This document shows positions 1-5,317 of a stretch of DNA of 5,864 bases, in pieces (the stretch's first letter is position 1; each line of letters opens with the position of its first letter). The notes under the pieces are model-generated. The model was given only the letters and a program-made list of their open reading frames with translations. It did not search any database and was not told the origin of the DNA. The translations under genes were made by a program, and so were the position numbers. Source of the stretch: Nitrospinota bacterium (GTDB taxonomy: Bacteria; JAUXIQ01); NCBI GenBank assembly GCA_030620925.1, contig JAUXIQ010000149.1:1-5864 (forward strand), read 5' to 3'.

Positions 1-1
1 G

Positions 2-379
2 GAAGTCACCCTTGAGGACGTGGAATGCATCATGCGGGCGACCAGCGGCTCCGTCTCCCTCAACGACTCCATGTCCGACGAGGGGAGCACAAACTATATA
101 GATTTGCTGGTGGCGGAGAACGGTACCAGCGCAGACGGCAGAATCGAAGAGGATGACCTCAAGGAAACCATTAATACGCTGGTCAACGAGCTCACCGCCA
201 GGGAGGGCAAGGTAATTAGGATGCGGTTCGGCCTTGACGGAGGAGAGCCACTTACGCTCCAGGAGATAGCCACACATCTCAACCTCAGCAAAGAGCGAAT
301 CAGGCAGATAGAGAAGCGGGCCAAGAACATCCTTCGCAAGCGGGCGGTAAACAAAAATTTGGCCGATTTGCTCAACTGA
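2..379 (+). CDS. RNA polymerase sigma-70 family factor, C-terminal part (5' end outside window)
   Basis: This is the last 125 residues of a primary- or RpoS-like sigma factor, the RNA polymerase subunit that recognises promoters. The frame is already open at the left edge, so the true start is upstream; the GTG at position 20 is internal and should not be taken as the start. Residues 1 to about 45 match the end of region 3, with the 'vSLndsmsdE' pattern seen in RpoD-type factors. Region 4.1 follows at about 52-80 (LTAREGKVIRMRFGLDGGEP). The region 4.2 helix-turn-helix is at about 84-112, with the -35-recognition helix around SKERIRQIEKRA (96-107). The protein ends NLADLLN, like the short basic tail of RpoD/SigA proteins. 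Regions 1 and 2 are not visible, so I cannot tell the housekeeping factor from a group 2 (RpoS-like) paralogue and give no symbol. It converges with the secretin gene and ends at a shared terminator. Confidence 0.93.
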   Translation, partial: EVTLEDVECIMRATSGSVSLNDSMSDEGSTNYIDLLVAENGTSADGRIEEDDLKETINTLVNELTAREGKVIRMRFGLDGGEPLTLQEIATHLNLSKERIRQIEKRAKNILRKRAVNKNLADLLN

Positions 380-413
380 AACATATCGGCTTTTCTAATA
401 GACCGGTGCAGAA

Positions 414-442
414 AAAGCCCGAGCCTGAAAGGCCCGGGCTTT
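414..442. terminator. Bidirectional intrinsic terminator between sigma factor and secretin genes
   Basis: A 13-position stem (414-426 with 430-442, one A-C mismatch at 422/434) closes on a 3-base GAA loop and is mostly G-C paired. On the minus strand the stem runs into five T (complement of AAAAA at 412-416), so it is a good terminator for the secretin gene, whose stop is at 510. On the plus strand the stem is followed by TTTCTGTTATA, a weaker U-tract that can serve the sigma factor gene ending at 379. Confidence 0.8.
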
Positions 443-509
443 CTGTTATATAGCATAGTTCAGAACGGGCTCGCTTGTGTGCAGTCGCCCGCCGGCAAGG
501 CGGCCACCC

Positions 510-3128
510 TTATTTGAAAAACTCTTTCGGAGCCCGCTTTAGACTTTCCACCTGCTCCATGGTTAACTCTTTTATCCGATCCTCTTCTATCACGGTGGGG
601 GAGATGAGGATCACCAACTCGCTTTTGCTCCTCATTTCGAACGACTGCCGGAATAAGGCCCCCAGAAGCGGTATTTTACTTAAAAAGGGAACCCCCGAGC
701 GCTGGGTCTGCACACGGTCCTGGATGAGGCCCGCTATGACCAGTGTCTGCCCGCTCATCATGGTAATCACCGTGTCGGTTTCACGGGTGGTCAGTCTGGG
801 AGCCGTAGCATTTGCCGGCCCGACGACGGTTTCGAGTAGTTCAGTAATGCTAGGGTGCACCCACATGGTGATCCTGCCGTCAGGGTTCACCTGGGGAGTA
901 ACGTCGAGGACCAGCCCCACGGTTATGTTCTGAGCCGTGGCGGATAATGTGGCAACACCCTGAGTAACGGTTGTCACTACGTCGAAGAAGACCTCTTCCC
1001 TGCCCACCTTGATCACAGCCTTCTGGTTATTAAGGGTGGAGATTTTGGGGTTTGACAGGGTATGAATATCTCCCTGGACGCTCAGGGCGTCAATAATGAA
1101 GGTGACGTTATCGTTATCGGTCACCCCGAAGTTGAAAACGCCGGTGGGTATGGTAGCCGGAACGCCGACCCCTATCATCGACTGATCGACCATCAAGTTT
1201 CCGCCCAGACCCCCGGCCAGGTCGCCGGCTATTTCTCCCACCAGGGACCAATCGACACCCATCTGAAAATCATCGGAGAGGATCACCTCCATGATGGTGG
1301 CCTGGATCATCACCTGCCTTAAGAATGCCCCCTCAACGGTCTCCAGGAACTCCGCCGCCCGGGCCATGTCGTCGGGCGTGGCTGTAATCTGTATTATGCC
1401 CGCAAACTTGTTGACGATGAGCATCTTCTTCCCGTCGGCTCGAGTGGGCTCTACGCTTGCGGTGCCGAAAAGTATCATGTTCAACCCTTCGGTGATGGTG
1501 CCCCAGATATCCGGCGCGTCTTCGGTAGTGATCGTGCTCTGCCCGGTGGCGGCCCCCCCGCCTTCATCTTCGTCATCGCCTCCGCCGGTGGTCAGCGCCC
1601 CCGTGCCGCTGCGGGTGGTGGCCATGTAGTTGATGTAGAAGACCCGCGTCACATACTCTATTACTTTCTTTTTCTTCTTTTTAGCGGTAATAATGGGAGT
1701 ACCTTCTGGTGTAAATCCCTCTTCTTCAAGCGCTTCTTGTCGTTTCTTGCGGGCTATCTTTTCCTGCTCGATAATATCTTTCTGATCGATCCACAGGACG
1801 TTACCCTCCTGCAGAAAATTGTACCCGTAGATTCTGAGTATCAGGTCAAGCACCTGATCCCAGGGAACCTCTTCCATTTTCAGGTTCACCGACCCGCTCA
1901 CCGAGGGCCCGGTGATTATGTTAAGTCCGCTCACCTCCGCCAGCAGACGCAGAACATCTTCCATTTCAGCTTCCTGGAAATCAAGCGAGATTTTGGCGCC
2001 CTTATACCTTCCTCTGACCAGCCTGGGGACCACTTCTTTTTTCTCTTCTTCCACTCCCGGCTTGGGCGGGACGGCTTTAGGCGGGGCAGCCTTGGTGGGA
2101 GCAGCCTTGGGTGGCGCCTTGGCGGCAGCAACAACCGGCGGCGGCTCTGCTATGTCCAACTTGATGGTGTTGCCCTCCTGATACACGATGTAGGGGGTAG
2201 TCTGGCTAAGCAAGGCTACTATCCGGGCTATGGGGCGCCCCGCCTCCTGGGATTGGCTCAGACTCACGCTCTTGAGCGACCCCAAGGGTACATCCGGTTC
2301 CAGCTTCTGCTCCCCTATAACCAGGGCGTCCTTTATCTCCAGCATAAGCCTCAAGGGGTCTTTCAATTTCACCACTTTGAACTGTGGGTTCTCGCCCGTA
2401 AAGTCCGTTTCCACACGCACCTGTTTCTGCTTCGCCAACCTCCCATATCGCATGCCGGTGACTTTGATCGATGGCGGCGCGTCCATCGGTTTGAGCTCGG
2501 CGCCGGGCTTACTGAAAAAACTCACCACTATATTGTTCTCTTCCCTTAAAATACTGTAAGGGACCATCTTGCTGAGCTCGATTTCCAGGCGGGTAATGTC
2601 CTTATCTTGCAGGTAGACGGCGCTAACGGTTTCGACAGGCTCCTGGTTAATTTTTGAGGGTTCTTTGAAAGATCCCACACCTGTTCCGAAGATGTTTATG
2701 GCCAACCGGGGCGGTGATTTGAGGGGATAAGCGGTAAATTGAAGCAGTGAGGTGGCACCCACCGTTACCTGCAGGCCGCCGGGAAACTCTGCGACGGTCA
2801 GCTCCGTCAGCTTAGGCTGTTCACTCACCTGCTCTGTTTCAGCACCGGCTGCAGGAGCAGGGGCTTTCTCCTCAGCTTCCTTCTTTCCCGCGGTTGCCTC
2901 TTGTTTCAATTCGGAGCGTAGCTTCTCGCGCGCCTCAACCCTGGCGCGAGCCTTTTTTAAGGCTTCCTTCTTGATCGCTTCTCTCTTCTCAGGAGAGGGG
3001 GGACCGGCTTGTCCTTTCCTCCCCTCCGGCCTGGCGCAGCCGTATAGCAGTAACATAACCGCCAAAATGGATGCCATAACTCTCAGCTTCCGCCCGATTT
3101 TTGCATGATCGGAATATAATAAATTCAT
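510..3128 (-). CDS. pilQ: Type IV pilus secretin, PilQ/MshL family lipoprotein
   Basis: This is an outer-membrane secretin, the ring-shaped channel through which a type IV pilus leaves the cell. At 872 residues it is full length for a PilQ with AMIN domains. Visible in order: a basic n-region and hydrophobic stretch ending in the lipobox LLYGC (Cys31 as lipidation site); a charged Lys/Glu-rich helix at 45-90; AMIN-type domains at about 108-205 and 220-327, which in PilQ bind peptidoglycan; a Pro/Ala/Lys linker at 328-368; the N0/STN domain at about 377-448; an N1-like domain at 490-600 with a Gly/Asp-rich insertion (504-534); and the secretin core at about 605-848, including SGVPFLSKIPLLGALF (811-826) and ELVILISPTVI (837-847). 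The AMIN domains point to PilQ. The lipobox, the Gly-rich N-domain insertion and the VTPQVNPDGRITMWVHPS stretch resemble MshL, so the subtype is open. The ATG at 3128 keeps a full signal sequence; a GGGAGAG site lies 11 bases upstream. The internal Met18 start would remove the positive n-region. Confidence 0.92.
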   Translation of the reverse strand: MNLLYSDHAKIGRKLRVMASILAVMLLLYGCARPEGRKGQAGPPSPEKREAIKKEALKKARARVEAREKLRSELKQEATAGKKEAEEKAPAPAAGAETEQVSEQPKLTELTVAEFPGGLQVTVGATSLLQFTAYPLKSPPRLAINIFGTGVGSFKEPSKINQEPVETVSAVYLQDKDITRLEIELSKMVPYSILREENNIVVSFFSKPGAELKPMDAPPSIKVTGMRYGRLAKQKQVRVETDFTGENPQFKVVKLKDPLRLMLEIKDALVIGEQKLEPDVPLGSLKSVSLSQSQEAGRPIARIVALLSQTTPYIVYQEGNTIKLDIAEPPPVVAAAKAPPKAAPTKAAPPKAVPPKPGVEEEKKEVVPRLVRGRYKGAKISLDFQEAEMEDVLRLLAEVSGLNIITGPSVSGSVNLKMEEVPWDQVLDLILRIYGYNFLQEGNVLWIDQKDIIEQEKIARKKRQEALEEEGFTPEGTPIITAKKKKKKVIEYVTRVFYINYMATTRSGTGALTTGGGDDEDEGGGAATGQSTITTEDAPDIWGTITEGLNMILFGTASVEPTRADGKKMLIVNKFAGIIQITATPDDMARAAEFLETVEGAFLRQVMIQATIMEVILSDDFQMGVDWSLVGEIAGDLAGGLGGNLMVDQSMIGVGVPATIPTGVFNFGVTDNDNVTFIIDALSVQGDIHTLSNPKISTLNNQKAVIKVGREEVFFDVVTTVTQGVATLSATAQNITVGLVLDVTPQVNPDGRITMWVHPSITELLETVVGPANATAPRLTTRETDTVITMMSGQTLVIAGLIQDRVQTQRSGVPFLSKIPLLGALFRQSFEMRSKSELVILISPTVIEEDRIKELTMEQVESLKRAPKEFFK
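2064..2120 (-). repeat. KA(A/V)PP pentapeptide repeats in secretin linker
   Basis: Residues 337-355 of the secretin read KAPP, KAAPT, KAAPP, KAVPP: one short unit and three 15-bp tandem units. At DNA level the copies beginning at 2086 and 2101 on the plus strand differ by few bases (gcagccttgg core). The segment joins the second AMIN domain to the N0 domain and is probably an extended flexible spacer. Slippage in such repeats could vary its length between strains. Confidence 0.7.
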
Positions 3129-3153
3129 TTTATATTGTTCTCTCCCTTACCAG

Positions 3154-3171
3154 GTTATCTTTGTTATCTTT
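3154..3171. repeat. Perfect 9-bp tandem repeat (GTTATCTTT x2) in secretin leader
   Basis: GTTATCTTT occurs twice without a gap at 3154-3162 and 3163-3171, about 26 bases before the secretin start codon and just upstream of its Shine-Dalgarno site. A related inverted sequence (GGTAACAAGATAC) lies at about 3198-3210, so an imperfect hairpin in the leader RNA is possible. Its role is unknown. Confidence 0.5.
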
Positions 3172-3233
3172 TAAATCTTAGCTTTTAGCCATACTTTGGT
3201 AACAAGATACAATTTGTTTATAATAAATATCAT

Positions 3234-3263
3234 ATCATAGTCCATTAATTTAAATTACGGCAA
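3234..3263 (-). promoter_or_regulatory. Predicted sigma-70 promoter of the secretin gene
   Basis: Reading the minus strand, TTGCCG (3263-3258; four of six matches to TTGACA) is followed after 18 bases by TATGAT (3239-3234; five of six matches to TATAAT). Transcription would begin near 3227 and give a leader of about 100 bases. In DNA this AT-rich, chance -10 matches are common, so this is a candidate only. Confidence 0.5.
3246..3257. repeat. 12-bp perfect palindrome TAATTTAAATTA in promoter spacer
   Basis: The palindrome fills most of the 18-bp spacer of the predicted secretin promoter and directly abuts its -35 hexamer, a typical place for a repressor site. It contains only A and T, so a chance origin is quite possible. 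Confidence 0.4.
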
Positions 3264-3388
3264 AAAGTAAATTTAAGTTAACATAATTTTTTGATTCTTT
3301 CAATTTTTTTTTTGTTTTTCAGCGCTTGATAAACTCAGACTCTACTTGTTAATCAATTAGATACGGGCAGCGTGCTGTCGTCCATGCG

Positions 3389-4306
3389 CTAAGGGCGCAG
3401 AATTTCCAGCACGTGCCGTCGGGTGGGAAGCGAGCTGAAGTGTTCTATTATATAATCCCCATTAATGAGCCCTTTTTCCGTAATCACCCCTGTCAGCCGT
3501 TCCAGGGGGGTCGAATCAAAATAACAGTTGATGACATTCAGGTTTCTGGGCGGTAGTTCCATAACCTGTCGGGGATCATACCTGTCCAGTTTAGGTTGAT
3601 AACCCAGTGGAACCGGCAGGAGCTTTTCGCTGCTGCACAGTGCGTAGCAGGGAATACCCTGTTTCTCAGCGGCCATGGCCAAACCGCTTGTACCCGCTTT
3701 GTTCACCAAACCGTCCGGTGAAAGGGTGTCCCCGCCCACCATAGCCATGCTCATTTCATCTATGAACACGAACGCCGAGGCATCAGTCAAAAGCACCGTT
3801 TCTATGCCCGCACCCGCTAAAACCTCAGCCAGCATGGCCCCCTCCATCATGGGGCGTGATTCGAGGCAGTAAACGCTGAAATCCTTCCCCTGGCTGCGGG
3901 CTCGTATGGCCGCCTCGGCCACGGTAGCGCTGTAAGATATGGTCATTATCGAACTGCCGTCATCGATTGCAGAGGCGGCATGCTCGGCCACCAGTGAGAC
4001 GTTCTCTTTCATGAGAGCAATAAATTCATTGATGTTGTCCAGGGCGTTGCTCACCCCTTCTTTCACCCCGGCGCTCTTCTCAGCTCCCGCCAGGGCATGA
4101 GCGGCCAGGTTAGCGAGCGAAGCCATGGCGGGTTTGGCCGAGTATATCTCCCTGGAGGTCTTCAGGATGTAGTCCGTGAGTTCGGTTACCGTCTGGAAGG
4201 TGTTCGACTTGACGGCTCTCTTAAGCGCCTCCGCCGCTTTAAGGGTAACCTCTACGGCTCCCGATCTATTGTCAGACCTGATTTCCTCGATCATATCCCT
4301 TACCAC
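3389..4306 (-). CDS. eIF-2B alpha/beta/delta-like family protein (isomerase fold, catalytic Cys missing)
   Basis: A 305-residue member of the family that unites eukaryotic eIF2B alpha/beta/delta, archaeal ribose-1,5-bisphosphate isomerase and MtnA. An N-terminal helical domain (about 1-110) precedes a Rossmann-like domain with the family landmarks: ESRP (149-152, compare ETRP), TDASA (174-178), VGGDTLSPDG then VNKAGT (190-206), and a C-terminal FDSTP (263-267) before the end. Asp193 corresponds to the catalytic Asp of the isomerases. The catalytic Cys region (archaeal pattern MTHCHS) reads MTISYS at 121-126, with Ser124 in place of Cys, so canonical isomerase activity is doubtful. The GTG start at 4306 is chosen because GAGGAGG lies six bases upstream; the ATG four codons later is less well placed. 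It is divergent from the CinA-type gene. The function is not known: an altered enzyme or a nucleotide/sugar-phosphate-binding regulator would both fit. Confidence 0.85.
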   Translation of the reverse strand: MVRDMIEEIRSDNRSGAVEVTLKAAEALKRAVKSNTFQTVTELTDYILKTSREIYSAKPAMASLANLAAHALAGAEKSAGVKEGVSNALDNINEFIALMKENVSLVAEHAASAIDDGSSIMTISYSATVAEAAIRARSQGKDFSVYCLESRPMMEGAMLAEVLAGAGIETVLLTDASAFVFIDEMSMAMVGGDTLSPDGLVNKAGTSGLAMAAEKQGIPCYALCSSEKLLPVPLGYQPKLDRYDPRQVMELPPRNLNVINCYFDSTPLERLTGVITEKGLINGDYIIEHFSSLPTRRHVLEILRP

Positions 4307-4312
4307 CTTCTG

Positions 4313-4319
4313 CCTCCTC
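4313..4319 (-). promoter_or_regulatory. Ribosome binding site deciding the GTG start of the eIF-2B-like gene
   Basis: GAGGAGG on the minus strand, six bases before the GTG at 4306-4304. The ideal spacing favours this non-ATG start over the in-frame ATG at 4294. Confidence 0.8.
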
Positions 4320-4350
4320 AGCTAAGAGATTGAAAAACTTTATCTCTATA

Positions 4351-4377
4351 GATATATCCTGCTCTTCCCTTTGGCAA
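4351..4377 (-). promoter_or_regulatory. Weak candidate promoter for the eIF-2B-like gene
   Basis: On the minus strand TTGCCA (4377-4372; five of six matches) is followed by TATATC (4356-4351) after only 15 bases, or by TATAGA (4350-4345) after 21. Neither spacing is ideal. The position fits a leader of about 40 bases before the GTG start, but the call is tentative. Confidence 0.3.
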
Positions 4378-4383
4378 ACAACC

Positions 4384-4398
4384 CGGAGCCAGGCTCCG
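4384..4398. promoter_or_regulatory. Perfect inverted repeat (operator-like) between divergent promoters
   Basis: CGGAGCC-A-GGCTCCG is a perfect 7-1-7 palindrome that abuts the -35 hexamer of the CinA-type gene promoter (4399) and lies six bases from the candidate -35 of the opposite gene. It lies upstream of both predicted transcription starts, so it should act as a DNA site rather than an RNA hairpin. A dimeric regulator could control both genes from here. Confidence 0.55.
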
Positions 4399-4427
4399 TT
4401 GACAGAAATAGGGAAATGTGGAATAAT
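4399..4427 (+). promoter_or_regulatory. Strong sigma-70 promoter of the CinA-type gene
   Basis: A perfect TTGACA (4399-4404), a 17-base spacer and AATAAT (4422-4427; five of six matches) make this the best promoter in the window. Transcription should begin near 4434, downstream of the ATG at 4330. This excludes the longer reading of the next gene and supports its start at 4480. Confidence 0.75.
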
Positions 4428-4479
4428 TCTACGCTGGTTTTCCCTTTATCTCTCAGCGAGCGGAGGGTCCCTGAGTAGG

Positions 4480-5259
4480 ATGGAAATCATAGCGGTGGGC
4501 AGGGAAATCCTGATGGGTACCACCCGGGACAGCAACTCCTGCTGGCTGGCGGGAGAAATCACCCGGCTGGGGGGGCGGGTAACCAGATTCACCGCCGTCG
4601 ACGACGACGTCAAGGAAATAGCTCGCTCCATAAGGGAGGCGTTCAAGAGGGGCGCAGAGTGCATAATCACCACCGGCGGGCTGGGGCCCACCTTCGATGA
4701 CCTTACATTAAAGGGAGTCGCCAGGGCGACGGGCGCCGAACTTGAGCTGCACCAAGAGGCGCTCTCTTTCGTGAAGCAGAGGTACAGATATTTCTACCGC
4801 CAGGGTTATGTAGATACTCCTGAGCTAAACCCCTCTCGGGAAAAGATGGCCTGTCTGCCTCAAGGTGCGGATATGCTTAAGAACCCCGTGGGAACGGCGC
4901 CGGGGGTCAGCCTGCACCACGGCGACTGCACCATTGTCTGCCTGCCGGGGGTTCCTGAGGAGATGAAGGGCATCTTCCAGGGCTCGGTCAAGCGGCTCCT
5001 TCGTAAACTTATGACCGGCGATTATCGCTGGCAGACACGCATCCGCAGCGGCCAGGGGGATGAATCGAAGATGGCGGATGCCCTGGAGGGGCTGGTGAAA
5101 AGATATGAAGGGGTGCACATAAAGTCGCATCCGAAGACTTTCGGCAGGGAAACCTCCATAGAGATAGAAATAACCGCTGAGGGGAGCAGTGGAAGCGAAG
5201 CCAGGAAAAAGGGGGAAAAGGTGGAAAAGGCGCTAAAGAAACTCCTGGAAATAGACTGA
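4480..5259 (+). CDS. CinA N-terminal-type (COG1058) protein, stand-alone, without PncC domain
   Basis: A 259-residue protein of the MoaB/MogA-like fold found at the N-terminus of CinA (competence/damage-inducible protein A). Family knowledge: this domain of bacterial CinA hydrolyses ADP-ribose to AMP and ribose 5-phosphate, and the fold is related to molybdopterin-binding enzymes. Visible motifs: EIIAVGREILMGTTRDSNS at the start (2-20), TTGGLGPTFDDLT (64-76), NPVGTAPG (135-142) and LPGVPEEM (155-162), followed by a small alpha/beta domain (about 185-259) with the usual G-x-x-ES segment. Full CinA proteins are about 410-425 residues and carry a C-terminal nicotinamide-nucleotide amidase (PncC) domain; this one stops cleanly without it. 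The frame stays open back to an ATG at 4330, but family alignment and the promoter at 4399-4427 place the start at 4480, with GGAGGG at 4462-4467 as a rather distant (12-base) ribosome site. Expected to be cytoplasmic. Confidence 0.88.
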   Translation: MEIIAVGREILMGTTRDSNSCWLAGEITRLGGRVTRFTAVDDDVKEIARSIREAFKRGAECIITTGGLGPTFDDLTLKGVARATGAELELHQEALSFVKQRYRYFYRQGYVDTPELNPSREKMACLPQGADMLKNPVGTAPGVSLHHGDCTIVCLPGVPEEMKGIFQGSVKRLLRKLMTGDYRWQTRIRSGQGDESKMADALEGLVKRYEGVHIKSHPKTFGRETSIEIEITAEGSSGSEARKKGEKVEKALKKLLEID

Positions 5260-5317
5260 TCGTAAACCCCGCGGGAGGCGCGGCCAGGAAAAACAACCGA
5301 ATTGCATGGGAGGAATT

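Larger units (their letters stand above)
3129..3388. other. AT-rich intergenic leader upstream of the secretin gene
   Basis: These 260 bases separate two genes on the minus strand and are strikingly AT-rich compared with both. I see no convincing gene in them; the longest minus-strand reading I noticed is a 23-codon ATG frame that overlaps the predicted -10 and has no Shine-Dalgarno site. The region holds a ten-T run (3304-3313) and further A/T tracts that may bend the DNA, the predicted secretin promoter (3234-3263), a 12-bp palindrome (3246-3257) and a 9-bp tandem repeat (3154-3171). No intrinsic terminator for the eIF-2B-like gene is visible, so some read-through into the secretin gene is possible. 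Confidence 0.7.

Noticed and set aside
94-456. Minus-strand frame opposite the sigma factor
   Set aside because: It is antisense to the sigma factor coding region, spans the terminator hairpin, and has no recognisable product.
489-503. Small CCGCC/GGCGG hairpin near the secretin stop codon
   Set aside because: It has only five base pairs and no U-tract; the hairpin at 414-442 is a much better terminator.
1665-1682. Programmed slippage at the six-lysine stretch
   Set aside because: The codons mix AAA and AAG, so no homopolymer is long enough, and the frame continues normally into the conserved secretin core.
1737-2549. Long plus-strand reading frame (270 codons) opposite the secretin gene
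   Set aside because: It lies wholly antisense to a well-supported coding region, resembles no protein family I know, and has His/Phe/Leu-rich low-complexity translation typical of a mirror frame.
3304-3319. Long T-run as terminator for a plus-strand transcript
   Set aside because: No gene on the plus strand ends nearby and no GC stem precedes the run.
3385-3399. TGCGC/GCGCA hairpin across the stop codon of the eIF-2B-like gene
   Set aside because: It has a five-pair stem and is followed on the minus strand by mixed sequence and then A-runs, so it is not an intrinsic terminator.
4330-4479. 50-codon N-terminal extension of the CinA-type protein from the ATG at 4330
   Set aside because: The consensus promoter at 4399-4427 lies inside it, the extension has no family similarity, and the family N-terminus (EIIAVG...) begins directly at the ATG at 4480.
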